From: 0-14-0-80-60-11 sp049322355
Lineage (GTDB): Bacteria > Desulfobacterota > Desulfobaccia > Desulfobaccales > 0-14-0-80-60-11
Length of the DNA stretch: 64,000 bases
Assembly (NCBI GenBank): GCA_049322355.1
Contig: JBMORG010000027.1
Location: 248,001 to 312,000, forward strand
Direction: 5' to 3'
The notes under the pieces: generated by a model
What the model was told of the DNA's origin: nothing
The model's database searches: none
What the model saw: the letters and a program-made list of their open reading frames with translations, nothing else
In this document: one piece after another, positions 41,951 through 50,310 of the stretch
How the letters are laid out: every line of letters begins with the position of its first letter
Position numbering within the stretch: position 1 is the stretch's first letter
Made by a program: the position numbers and the translations under genes

Positions 41951-42695
41951 TCAGGCGAATACAGGGTGCGCCCGCGCCCCCCATCACTTTAGGAATCTAG
42001 TGGCACAGGCCTCCGGCCTGTGGTCTTCGGTATTTTTAGGGGCGGACCCCTGGGTCCGCCCTTCTGCGTCAGCTTCCTTATCATTTTAACTCGTTCCCTC
42101 GTTGCACTTGGGAACAAAAATGGATGCCAAGCTCAGTTTGGCAACGACCAAGATATAAACCCCCGCTTCCGAAGAATGTGTCACCCTCCCCATAAGTGCT
42201 TTATTCCCTTATACTCATAAATTTATGCTCCCTCCATGCTGGCCGGTTCCCAACCGAAACCCTCGTGGTCAACCGGGCTAAAACTGCTCGGGCGACAGCG
42301 GTGCGTCCGCTCCGGGATGCGGCACAAACGGGTTTTTTTGCGGAATATGCACGGCACTTCAGCGGATATGAAGCGGCTTGCGAGCGCAATAATCCGGAAC
42401 CCCAGCGGCTCTGTAGCGGGACATCAGCGGCAGACAAGCGGCACAAATTCCGCCAATGCGGGACAAAAAAAGGGCTTTTGTTGGATAACATATTGATATT
42501 ACATTAAAACTTTTTTGTGCCAGAATTTTCCTGGAGGAAAATTGGTGGAGGAGACAGTTTCTTGTGATAAAATGCACGTCAATCGGCCAGGTTAGCTCTA
42601 CTCAGGCGATTTCTCACCTATGATATCGCCGTGCCCTTACCCGGTTTTTTCTGCTAAATGGCCCGAATCTTTCCCCCAAGGAGCACTTCCGGAAT
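41951..42695. other. 745-base gap with hairpin repeats and phased array
   Basis: Left: GGCACAGGCCTCCGGCCTGTGG and GGGGCGGACCC-CTG-GGTCCGCCC palindromes (42002-42062) that may terminate the mutase operon. Middle: the 11-bp phased GCGG array, listed separately. Right (42500-42695): no feature assigned, probably the TrpB2 promoter. Short ORFs across the array are artefacts of its periodic sequence. Confidence 0.55.
42298..42462. repeat. Degenerate 11-bp phased AGCGG-N6 array
   Basis: GCGG recurs at 42340, 42362, 42373, 42405, 42416, 42427 and 42438, with one-base variants at 42351 (ACGG), 42384 (GCGC) and 42395. Spacing is 11 bp except one 10-bp step. Looser units continue left to 42298 and perhaps 42244. 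On most units an A precedes GCGG; the other six bases vary freely. The period is close to one helical turn and does not fit codons. Function unknown. Confidence 0.7.
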
Positions 42696-44060
42696 ATGGA
42701 CTCTTATAAGATCCATCTGAGCGAAAGCGAAATGCCCCAGGAATGGTACAATATCATCCCCGACCTGCCGTCCCCCATGCCGCCCTATCTCCACCCGGCC
42801 ACCGGGGAACCCATCACCCCCGACGACCTGGCGGCCATCTTTCCCCGGGCCCTGATCGAACAGGAAGTCAGTCCGGAGCGCTGGATTGCCATCCCCGACG
42901 ACGTCCGGCGCATCTACCAGTTGTGGCGGCCCAGCCCCCTGCACCGGGCCCGCAACCTGGAGGCGGCCCTTAAGACCCCGGCCCGCATCTATTATAAAAA
43001 CGAGTCCGTCAGCCCCGCGGGCAGTCACAAGCCCAACACTGCGGTGGCCCAGGCCTACTATAATAAAGCCGCCGGCATTAAGCGCCTGGCCACCGAGACC
43101 GGGGCCGGCCAGTGGGGCAGCGCCCTGTCCCTGGCCTGCAACTTCTTCTGCCTGGAATGCACCGTTTACATGGTGAAGGTGAGTTATTATCAGAAGCCCT
43201 ACCGCCGGTCGCTGATGCATATCTGGGGGGCCAGCGTTTATCCCTCCCCCACGGACCGCACCCAGGCCGGCCGGGCCATTCTGGCCAAAGACCCGGAGAC
43301 CTCCGGCAGTTTGGGCATGGCCATTTCCGAGGCTGTGGAGGACGCCGCCACCCATGCCGACACCAACTATGCCCTGGGCAGCGTCCTTAACCATGTGATG
43401 TTGCACCAGACCATCGTGGGGCTGGAGACCAAAAAGCAATTGGCCCTGGCTGGGGAGTCGCCGGACGTGCTCATCGGCTGCGTGGGCGGGGGCAGCAACT
43501 TCGCGGGCTTCTGCTTCCCCTTTGTCCCGGTCAAGCTGAAGGGTAAGAATTTGCGCTTCGTGGCAGTGGAGCCCACCGCCTGCCCCACTCTGACCAAAGG
43601 GGCCTATACCTATGACTTCGGCGACACCACCGGCCTTACCCCCCTGATCATGATGTATACCCTGGGGCATTCCTTCGTACCCTCGGGCATCCACGCCGGG
43701 GGCCTGCGCTACCACGGTGACGCTCCGCTGCTGTGCCAGTTGGTGCACGAAAAAGTCATCGAGGCCCGGGCTTATCCCCAGAACCCGGTCTTTGAGGCCG
43801 CCCGCCTCTTTGCCGAAACCGAAGGCATCATCCCGGCTCCCGAAACCGCCCACGCCATCAAGGCCGCGGTGGACGAGGCTTTGGTGTGCAAAGAGACCAA
43901 TCAGCCCCAGTGCATCGTGTTCAATTTTTCGGGCCACGGCCACTTCGACCTGGCGGCCTACGACGCCTTCCTGGAAGGGAAACTGCAAGATATCGAACTG
44001 GACCCGGATGAGATGATTAAAAAAGCCCTGGCGGAGTTGCCCAAGGTCAAAGGGCAATAA
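42696..44060 (+). CDS. Tryptophan synthase beta-like protein, TrpB2 class
   Basis: 454 residues, the longer TrpB2 form of the PLP-dependent beta chain that joins indole and serine. The PLP lysine is Lys112 in PAGSHKPNTA, the phosphate-binding glycines are GCVGGGSNF, and the TrpB2-specific N-terminal extension (LPSPMPPYLHPATGEPI) and RPSPLHRARNLE are present. It is not accompanied by trpA, so it may salvage indole or act on another serine-derived substrate. The Shine-Dalgarno AAGGAG is rather far from the ATG. Confidence 0.92.
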   Translation: MDSYKIHLSESEMPQEWYNIIPDLPSPMPPYLHPATGEPITPDDLAAIFPRALIEQEVSPERWIAIPDDVRRIYQLWRPSPLHRARNLEAALKTPARIYYKNESVSPAGSHKPNTAVAQAYYNKAAGIKRLATETGAGQWGSALSLACNFFCLECTVYMVKVSYYQKPYRRSLMHIWGASVYPSPTDRTQAGRAILAKDPETSGSLGMAISEAVEDAATHADTNYALGSVLNHVMLHQTIVGLETKKQLALAGESPDVLIGCVGGGSNFAGFCFPFVPVKLKGKNLRFVAVEPTACPTLTKGAYTYDFGDTTGLTPLIMMYTLGHSFVPSGIHAGGLRYHGDAPLLCQLVHEKVIEARAYPQNPVFEAARLFAETEGIIPAPETAHAIKAAVDEALVCKETNQPQCIVFNFSGHGHFDLAAYDAFLEGKLQDIELDPDEMIKKALAELPKVKGQ

Positions 44061-44169
44061 GACTTCTATGAACGCAGCTTGGTATGACACAGAGTTTCGC
44101 CACCTTGAATTTCGGCGGCAGCGGCCCTATCCTTAGCGGTAAAGCACAAATGCCGCAAAGGAGGAAGAT

Positions 44170-44685
44170 ATGGCGGAACGCCCTGGATTAATCACCATGA
44201 AAGGCAATCCCCTGACCCTGGTGGGCCAGGAAATCCGCGTGGGGGAGCCGGCCCCGGATTTTGAGGTTATCGCCAATGACTTGAGCCCCTTCAAGTTTTC
44301 TTCGCTAAAAGGGAAGGTGGCCATCATCTCGTCAGTGCCGTCTCTGGATACCCCCACCTGCAATTTCGAGACCCGGCGGTTCAATGAGGAGGCCGCCAAG
44401 CTGGGGCCCAACGTGGAAATCCTGACCATCAGCATGGACCTGCCTTTTGCCCAGAAGCGCTGGTGCGCCGCCGCAGGCGTCGAGCGGGTCAAGACCTACT
44501 CGGACCACCGGGATGCGGCCTTCGGGATGACTTACGGGGTTGTGATCAAGGAACTGCGCCTCCTGGCCCGGGCCGTGTTTGTAGTGGACCAGGCAGGAGT
44601 GGTGCGTTACGTTCAGCTCGTCAAGGAACTGGCCGACGAACCCAACTACGACGAAGTCTTGCAAACGGTGGGCAAGCTGATCTGA
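44170..44685 (+). CDS. tpx: Thiol peroxidase
   Basis: 171 residues, atypical two-Cys peroxiredoxin Tpx. The peroxidatic Cys64 is in PSLDTPTCNFETRRF and the resolving Cys99 in AQKRWCAAAGV, with the conserved GxPAPDF-like start VGEPAPDFEV. It reduces peroxides with thioredoxin. Shine-Dalgarno AAAGGAGGAAG precedes the ATG. Single gene, convergent with the Nudix gene across a GGGCGGAC palindromic repeat that could terminate both. Confidence 0.96.
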   Translation: MAERPGLITMKGNPLTLVGQEIRVGEPAPDFEVIANDLSPFKFSSLKGKVAIISSVPSLDTPTCNFETRRFNEEAAKLGPNVEILTISMDLPFAQKRWCAAAGVERVKTYSDHRDAAFGMTYGVVIKELRLLARAVFVVDQAGVVRYVQLVKELADEPNYDEVLQTVGKLI

Positions 44686-44707
44686 CACTGAGACATTTGC
44701 GAATATG

Positions 44708-44738
44708 GCTGTAGGGGCGGACCCACGTGTCCGCCCTC
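44708..44738. repeat. GTAGGGGCGGACC palindromic repeat
   Basis: GGGCGGACCCACGTGTCCGCCC, a member of the dispersed GTAGGGGCG palindrome family, sits between convergent tpx and the Nudix gene and probably serves as a shared terminator. Confidence 0.5.
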
Positions 44739-45196
44739 TATATGAGAGGCAAAGCGGTGCCTTGCCGCTTCTGCTCCCAGGCCCGGCGGATGACGTCCGC
44801 GGTGTGGTTCGGCAGGTCAAAACTGAAGATGTCGCTGAGGGCCACAAACCGGGCCGCAGTGATATCGGAACCAGGCTTCAACTCCCCTTCGAGGTAATCA
44901 CAGAGAAAATCCACCAGCACATAATGATAGGCGATGCGGCCGTCGGGATCGGGGAAGATGCGCTCCAGCACCGCGGCGATGCCCAGGAGGCGCACGGTTA
45001 TCCCGGTTTCTTCCGCGAGTTCCCGCTGGATAGCGGCCACCATGGTCTCCCCCAGTTCTACCAGGCCGCCGGGCAGGCTCCAGGAATCCCTGGCCGGTTC
45101 CTGCCCCCGGCGCACCAGGAGCACCGATTCGTCCTTAAAGACCACGGCGCCGACCCCCACCAGGGGCTGATCCGGATAATGGCGTTTGATTTTGAT
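44738..45196 (-). CDS. Nudix hydrolase, probable ATC start
   Basis: The Nudix box is complete: GGLVELGETMVAAIQRELAEETGI, split as Gx5Ex5[UA]xREx2EExGU, near residue 45. The LVRRGQEPARDSWSLPGG start resembles ADP-ribose pyrophosphatase/MutT-type proteins. The first GTG (45160) falls inside the leading strand VGVGAVVF. Family members begin about 12 residues earlier, and the upstream codons KIKRHYPDQPL fit, but there the frame offers no ATG, GTG or TTG, only ATC at 45196 and 45190, with AGGGAG a few bases before. I place the start at the first ATC. Confidence 0.8.
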   Translation of the reverse strand: MKIKRHYPDQPLVGVGAVVFKDESVLLVRRGQEPARDSWSLPGGLVELGETMVAAIQRELAEETGITVRLLGIAAVLERIFPDPDGRIAYHYVLVDFLCDYLEGELKPGSDITAARFVALSDIFSFDLPNHTADVIRRAWEQKRQGTALPLI

Positions 45197-45312
45197 TTCG
45201 CTCCCTGATTATGGTGGGCAGCCCCCACCTATTTTGGCTTAAGGGGTTGGGGGGTGAGGTTTTAGGATAGGGGGCAGAGGCTTGTGCCCCTGGCCCCTTC
45301 CCCTAAATCTCC

Positions 45313-46887
45313 TCACATCTCCACCCGCAGCGACCGCTTTACCCGGATGGCGGCGGCGCCGCCCACGGGGCAGACCTGTTCGCAGTGGCCGCAGCCGTTG
45401 CAGCGGTCGACGTTTACCACCGGCAGTTTGACTTTGACCCGTTCCCCTTGAAGGTTGAACGCCTCCTGCTCAAGGAAGATGATGGCCTTGGGAGAGACGG
45501 GGCAATGCTCCTCGCATACCAGGCAGTCGGTGCCCTCGGTGTAGGGAATGCAGCGGCTGCGATCGAAGGCAGCGGTTCCCAGGACGGTGGCCTGTTTGAC
45601 GTCCAGTTTGAGGTTGGGGATGGCCCCGGTGGGGCAGACCTGGCCGCAAAGGTTGCAGGAGTGGGCGCAATAACCCATACGCGGTATGAGCCGCGGGGTA
45701 TAGAGCCCCTCCAGACCGGCTTCCCACAGCACCGGCTGGAGGCCGTTGGTCAGGCAGACTTTCAGGCACTCGCCGCAGCGGATGCAGCGGGAGAGAAACT
45801 CCCCCTCGCTCTGGGCCCCGGGGGGCCGGATGAGAAATTCGTCAGGCCGGCGGGCCAGGGAACCCAAACGGACCAAGGGTACGGCCACTGCCCCCGCCGC
45901 GACCGCGGTGATCACCTCTCGTCTGCCCAGGTCCAGGGTAGCCCTGGGAGCCTTGGAGGTCCAGGTAAAACTCACCCGGTCCTCTTTCTCGCAAGTTTCC
46001 AGGCATCGCAGGCAGAGTTGGCACTCGTCGGTTTGATGGCGGGCCGGTGAGACCGGGGCAAAGGCCGCCATCTTGCAAATCTCTGTGCAGTCGCCACAAT
46101 CGGGACACAGGGCGGCGGGCCGGCGCCTTAACAGAGAAAAGCGGGCGATGAGGGCGTAAAGGGCCCCTAAAGGGCAAAAGGCCCGGCACCAGAAGCGTCG
46201 GTCAACTCGCTCCGCGGCCACCACCAGGGCAAAGAGCGCCAGGGTGAAGAAGGGCAGCAAGTAGACCAGGGGCCGGAAAGGCAGCACGGTGGCCTTGCAG
46301 AATTGATAGAGGGGTTCGCTCACGTAAGTAATGGGCGGCCCCAGGTGGTACAGGGTGAGTCCTACCTTTTTCACACCATAGCCGAAGGCTGGGTATAAAA
46401 CGATGGTCAGGGTACGGTAGAACAGGGACAAGGGGTCGAACAGACCCACCAGGTTAAGAGAAAAGAAGCAGCTCACCAAAAGGCCGATGAGCAGGTAGTA
46501 CTTGCCCCGGCGCCACCGGGCGGCCACGCCGCGATCGGGCCGGGGTCTGAAGAGAAGCCGCCTGGCCCCGTCCAGGGTTGTGCCTAAGGGACAGACCCAG
46601 CCGCAAAAAAATCGCCCCAGGATGAAGGTCAGGGCCACAAAGACCAAAGACCAGAGCAGTCCTGCCACCAGGGGACTGAAGGTCAGGAGTTGAGCCGCCA
46701 GGATCAGGGGATCGAAGCGAAAGAATAGGTCCACCGGCCAGGCCAGATTGCTTTCGCTGGTGAATTCAGCTTTTAAAAAGAGCCACACAAACAACACCAG
46801 AAAGAGGATCTGGATGACCCGACGGAGGCGGGCCCAGTTGCGGCCGGTGGAAGAAATATTTTGATTATTCATTAAATGTTCCATCAT
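45313..46887 (-). CDS. NapH/NosR-type polyferredoxin membrane protein
   Basis: About 524 residues. Several membrane helices in the first half are flanked by the CGWVCPLGT and CRAFCPLGALY motifs of the NapH/CcoG family. Many 4Fe-4S motifs follow: CPDCGDCTEIC, CQLCLRCLETC, CIRCGECLKVC, CNLCGQVCPTG, CLVCEEHCPVS and CNGCGHCEQVCPVG. A second hydrophobic, Tat-like stretch (GRREVITAVAAGAVAVP) lies mid-protein, so it looks like NapH joined to a NapG-like ferredoxin. It should move electrons between quinol and a periplasmic partner. The Tat-exported DUF362 protein upstream on the same strand is a candidate partner. Start among three nearby ATGs is uncertain. Confidence 0.85.
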   Translation of the reverse strand: MMEHLMNNQNISSTGRNWARLRRVIQILFLVLFVWLFLKAEFTSESNLAWPVDLFFRFDPLILAAQLLTFSPLVAGLLWSLVFVALTFILGRFFCGWVCPLGTTLDGARRLLFRPRPDRGVAARWRRGKYYLLIGLLVSCFFSLNLVGLFDPLSLFYRTLTIVLYPAFGYGVKKVGLTLYHLGPPITYVSEPLYQFCKATVLPFRPLVYLLPFFTLALFALVVAAERVDRRFWCRAFCPLGALYALIARFSLLRRRPAALCPDCGDCTEICKMAAFAPVSPARHQTDECQLCLRCLETCEKEDRVSFTWTSKAPRATLDLGRREVITAVAAGAVAVPLVRLGSLARRPDEFLIRPPGAQSEGEFLSRCIRCGECLKVCLTNGLQPVLWEAGLEGLYTPRLIPRMGYCAHSCNLCGQVCPTGAIPNLKLDVKQATVLGTAAFDRSRCIPYTEGTDCLVCEEHCPVSPKAIIFLEQEAFNLQGERVKVKLPVVNVDRCNGCGHCEQVCPVGGAAAIRVKRSLRVEM

Positions 46888-47084
46888 ATTGTAGAGGCGC
46901 ACTTACGTGTGCGCCATCAAGCAAAGGCGGACACACAAGTCCGCCCCTACAAGTCATTGCCATTTAATGCACTGCGCATCATAACCCCAAAAATCCTAAA
47001 GGGGCGGTGAAGACACCGCCCCCTACCTAGTGTTCTTACGGTTAATGAGACAGCAAAAATGTCTCTGATCTTTAGTTTTGCGAT
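46888..47084. repeat. Palindromic repeats between DUF362 and polyferredoxin genes
   Basis: GAGGCGCACTTACGTGTGCGCC, GGCGGACACACAAGTCCGCCCC and GGGGCGGTGAAGACACCGCCCC hairpins in tandem, all of the dispersed intergenic families. One reaches into the 5' end of the polyferredoxin frame. Confidence 0.6.
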
Positions 47085-47999
47085 TTACAGGACCTTGATT
47101 TTGTTTAAGTCCATTTCACCCCGGCCGGCCTGGTGGGCTCTGACAATATAGCCGATATCCCCAGGCTTCATGCCGAACAGGCCGGCGCCCAGGGAGTCCA
47201 GGGCTACCGGGTCAGTGCCGGCGAACACCAGGTTTTTGACTTCCACATCCTCCAGGCGGCCTCCGGAAGGGCCGTTCTTCAAGAGAATGCGGGTCGCGTC
47301 CAGGATATGCAGATCGGGGCGCAACAGCAGGTTCATGTCGGCGATATTCTGATGCAAACCCACATGGATGCGGCCCCGCCAGCCGCCGATGGCTCCCATC
47401 ATGTTCTTCAGACACATGGTGAGAATGGCTTCCGAGTGATTCTTGGCTATGGGAATGTTAATGAAGCGGTCGGCTTCCAGGATATCTTTATAAAAGTACC
47501 ATTTTTTCAAGGCCTTGGCCTTTTCGATGCCGACCTCCACAAAGCGGCGATCATCCACGTAGGGGACCACCACCCGGGGATCGTTGATGGCCTCCACCGC
47601 GGCCTTGATGCCGGAAACGGCGTAAGCCTTGCGGGCGTCGTGGCAGGTGTTGTCCAAAACTTTGACCTGCTTGGCCCCGGCCTCTAAGCATAATTCCACC
47701 ACCTGGCGCACCACCGCGGGGTTGGCATTGGCCGCCATCTCCGGAGTCCGGTCCCAGGCCATGTTAGGCTTGACCACCACCACTTCCCCGGGGTTAACGA
47801 ACTTTTTCATGCCCCCCAGGGCCTGAATGGCATCTCCCACCAGGTTGGCGTAATTGGTCCCCTGGGCCTTGGCCACCACGGGTTGAGGAGCATCCGCCGG
47901 GGCCATGGCCCAGACCTCTTCGGGCAACAACAACATCGGTCCGGCCCCGGCTACCAGTCCCAAGGCCGCCATCTGTTTTAGGAAATCACGACGGTGCAT
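47085..47999 (-). CDS. Tat-exported DUF362 protein
   Basis: 304 residues. A twin-arginine signal (HRRDFLKQMAALGLVAGAG) means it is exported folded, usually a sign of a bound cofactor. The DUF362 domain follows: VVVKPNMAWDRTP, FINIPIAKNHSEAILTMCLKNMMGAIGG and AGTDPVALDSLGAGLFGM. No ferredoxin cysteines are present. CAGGAGGCGG precedes the ATG. The polyferredoxin membrane gene lies downstream on the same strand, consistent with an electron-transfer pair. The family's chemistry is unknown. Confidence 0.85.
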   Translation of the reverse strand: MHRRDFLKQMAALGLVAGAGPMLLLPEEVWAMAPADAPQPVVAKAQGTNYANLVGDAIQALGGMKKFVNPGEVVVVKPNMAWDRTPEMAANANPAVVRQVVELCLEAGAKQVKVLDNTCHDARKAYAVSGIKAAVEAINDPRVVVPYVDDRRFVEVGIEKAKALKKWYFYKDILEADRFINIPIAKNHSEAILTMCLKNMMGAIGGWRGRIHVGLHQNIADMNLLLRPDLHILDATRILLKNGPSGGRLEDVEVKNLVFAGTDPVALDSLGAGLFGMKPGDIGYIVRAHQAGRGEMDLNKIKVL

Positions 48000-48172
48000 G
48001 ACCGCCTCCTGAAATACCGTTTTTCGGTTTCCGTTCTTGGTTTTTCGTTAAAAAAATCGAACTAAATTCCAATAAGTCACATAAAACATTAGACATAGTT
48101 TGAAGCGGAATGTTAGGAGATTTATAGATATTTTTTAGTCTAAACAGAGCCATGGGAGTTTGCAAGTTTTTC

Positions 48173-48235
48173 TTGACATGCCTAACAAAAGCTAGTATTG
48201 ACTGAATGGTCATTATACTGACTCTACAGTCATTA
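48173..48235 (+). promoter_or_regulatory. Promoter and tandem operators of the TetR-efflux operon
   Basis: A perfect TTGACA (48173) with a weak -10 (TATTGA, 17 bp). Over and after the start lie two copies of TGACT-N5-GTCATTA, at 48199 and 48219, exactly 20 bp apart. Each is a near-palindrome (TGAC...GTCA; the second is TGACT-CTAC-AGTCA). Two turns of spacing suit cooperative TetR dimers and autorepression. Confidence 0.6.
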
Positions 48236-48304
48236 CATGAATTTGGAAGGCGGGCCTCCAGGCCTACGGAAAAAAATGAAGGCTGTCTGCTGATAGCTGT
48301 TTTT

Positions 48305-48949
48305 ATGCCCAAAGCCACTAAAAAAGAGATCGTCACCGCCTTTCGTACCCGGGAAATCCTGGCCGCGGCCCGTAAACTTTTAGAGCAGCGCGGCCTGGAA
48401 GCCCTGACCATGGAGGAAATCGCCGCTTCCGCCGGGGTGGCAAAGGGCACTCTGTATCTTTATTTTCAGAGCAAAGACGAACTGATCTTGGCCCTGCTCA
48501 GCCAGGTGGGAGAAAACATTCTCCGAGATGTAGAGGCAGCCCTTCAGGCGCCGGGAACGCCCCCGGAAAAATTGACCCGCATGGTGGAGGTTCTCCTGGA
48601 TTACCTTGATCGGGAGCGCCTGCTGTTCCCCATTTATGCCCGGGAAGTGCTCCAGGGAAAACAGAAATCCCGGGAAAGTTTATGGTGGCACATCCAGGAA
48701 ATGGAAGAGAAGTTTGTCACCTTGATGACTGGCGTGTTTGCCGAAGGCATTGCCAGCGGCCAGTTTATTGCCGCCAATCCTCGCCTTCTCACCTTCCTGG
48801 TCCGGGGTTTGGTCCGGGCCACCGGCTATTACCAAAGGGAAGAAAAACGGCCGGATGCGGCCAAGGAGGCCTTGCCGGTAATTCTTAACTTGCTCGCCTC
48901 CGGTTTGATCCTAAAAAAGCAATTCATTGCAAAGGAAACGGCGCAATGA
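48305..48949 (+). CDS. TetR/AcrR-family repressor of the efflux operon
   Basis: 214 residues. The N-terminal helix-turn-helix is REILAAARKLLEQRGLEALTMEEIAASAGVAKGTLYLYFQSKDEL, read in pieces as the usual TetR signature. The C-terminal half is a ligand-binding helical domain. The ATG at 48305 lacks a strong Shine-Dalgarno; the frame opens further upstream. It overlaps the TolC-like gene by ATGA, so it is the first gene of the efflux operon and presumably represses it through the two upstream operators. Confidence 0.92.
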   Translation: MPKATKKEIVTAFRTREILAAARKLLEQRGLEALTMEEIAASAGVAKGTLYLYFQSKDELILALLSQVGENILRDVEAALQAPGTPPEKLTRMVEVLLDYLDRERLLFPIYAREVLQGKQKSRESLWWHIQEMEEKFVTLMTGVFAEGIASGQFIAANPRLLTFLVRGLVRATGYYQREEKRPDAAKEALPVILNLLASGLILKKQFIAKETAQ

Positions 48950-50310
48950 TGGCCAAGAACCTTTGGAGAGTGCTCCTGTACACTCTGGCAATATGGAGTG
49001 TGACCATCTTCCCAGGCGGCGCAGCCGACCCAGCGCCCCAGTTGGATTTGAAGGAAGCCCTGCGCCTGGCCTGGAAGGCAAACCCCAATTTACAGATCAG
49101 CCGCCTCCAAGCCCTCATCGCCGGGGAGCAGGTGGTCCGGGCCCGGTCTGGACTACTCCCCCAAATCAACTCCCAGACCAGCCAGACTCTTTATGACGAT
49201 CCCATGAAGTTTAAGGTTGGGGTGGCAGCCCCAGGGATGCCCGGCGGAGTCACCTTCCCCCAAACCAATCGAAACTTTTGGAGCAACCAGACCACCATCA
49301 ACCAGTTGCTCTTCGATTTCTGGGGCACTCCTTCCAGGTATCAGGCAGCCATCATGGGGCATAAGGCCAGTCTCCTGGATACGGCCCAGACCCGGGATAA
49401 CGTTTTTTTGACAGTGGCTCAAGGGTATTTCAAGACTCTCCGAGCTAAAAAATTGGTGGAAGTGGCGAAGCAGACTGTCTTTGACCTGAAGCAGCATCTC
49501 AAGATTGCCCAAGACCAGTACCAGTTTGGGGTGGTCACGTTCAATGACGTGCTCCAGGCCAAAGTATCCCTGGCCGACGCCGAACAGAATCTCATCGTGG
49601 CCGAGACCGATTATATCGACACCCGGTCGGCGTTAAACAAAGTCTTGATGCTGCCGGTGACCGCTCCCACGGTATTAAAGGATGAAAACGTGGCGTTCAA
49701 GCCCTGGGGACTGGGTGAGGCTACCGACGTTGCCTTAAAACACCGAAGTGATCTCAAAGCCTCGTCAGATCGCATCCGCCAACAGGAAAAGACCGTGACA
49801 GAGACCCGGGCTCAATACTTCCCCAAGTTTTCCGTGCAGGGGGGGTACAATTATCTAGTCAACAACAATACGGTGAACGACAGCCAGTGGTCAGTCATCT
49901 TTGCCATGAACTGGAACATCTTTTCTGGATTGGATACCAAAGCCGCGGTCTCCCAGGCCAAGCTCAAGGTGGAGCAACTCCAGGAACAGCATAAGGACCT
50001 GAATGAACAGGTCCGCCTGGACGTGCAAAATGCTTACCTCAAGGTCAAGGAAACCGCAGACCGGATCAAAGCCACGGAAACCGCGGTGACCCAGGGCCAG
50101 GAGAATCTGCGCCTTAATGAAGAGCGGTATAAAGAAAACGTCGGCACCGCCACCGATGTCATTGACGCCGAGACCCTCCTGACCAGAACCCGGGTCAATT
50201 ACTGGACCGCGGTTTATGACCATCAGATGGCCAAGTCTCAAATGTTATGGGCCATCGGGTCCATCACCGATCTCCTTCCACAGGAGCAACCGAAAACCCA
50301 TGTCCCGTAA
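48946..50310 (+). CDS. TolC-family outer-membrane efflux protein
   Basis: 454 residues with signal peptide ending near FPGGAADPAPQ, then the duplicated TolC helical-barrel repeats: LDLKEALRLAWKANPNLQISRLQ at the start of the first and TDVALKHRSDLKASSDRIRQQE in the second. It forms the outer-membrane exit duct for the EmrA/EmrB-type pump encoded next. Translation is coupled to the TetR gene (ATGA overlap) and overlaps the EmrA-like gene by 11 bases. Confidence 0.92.
   Translation: MMAKNLWRVLLYTLAIWSVTIFPGGAADPAPQLDLKEALRLAWKANPNLQISRLQALIAGEQVVRARSGLLPQINSQTSQTLYDDPMKFKVGVAAPGMPGGVTFPQTNRNFWSNQTTINQLLFDFWGTPSRYQAAIMGHKASLLDTAQTRDNVFLTVAQGYFKTLRAKKLVEVAKQTVFDLKQHLKIAQDQYQFGVVTFNDVLQAKVSLADAEQNLIVAETDYIDTRSALNKVLMLPVTAPTVLKDENVAFKPWGLGEATDVALKHRSDLKASSDRIRQQEKTVTETRAQYFPKFSVQGGYNYLVNNNTVNDSQWSVIFAMNWNIFSGLDTKAAVSQAKLKVEQLQEQHKDLNEQVRLDVQNAYLKVKETADRIKATETAVTQGQENLRLNEERYKENVGTATDVIDAETLLTRTRVNYWTAVYDHQMAKSQMLWAIGSITDLLPQEQPKTHVP

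Noticed and set aside
42298..42462. CRISPR array
   Set aside because: The conserved unit is only five bases with six-base spacers; no direct repeats of CRISPR length and no cas genes.
42196..42507. Short ORFs across the 11-bp array
   Set aside because: The array period is not a multiple of three and the open frames on both strands follow from its repetitive sequence.
42654..44090. 478-codon minus-strand open frame opposite TrpB2
   Set aside because: Shadow of a real plus-strand gene; no motif, no ribosome-binding site.
47986..48450. 154-codon minus-strand ORF opposite the TetR gene
   Set aside because: It overlaps the TetR helix-turn-helix in antisense and reaches into the DUF362 start; no Shine-Dalgarno or family.
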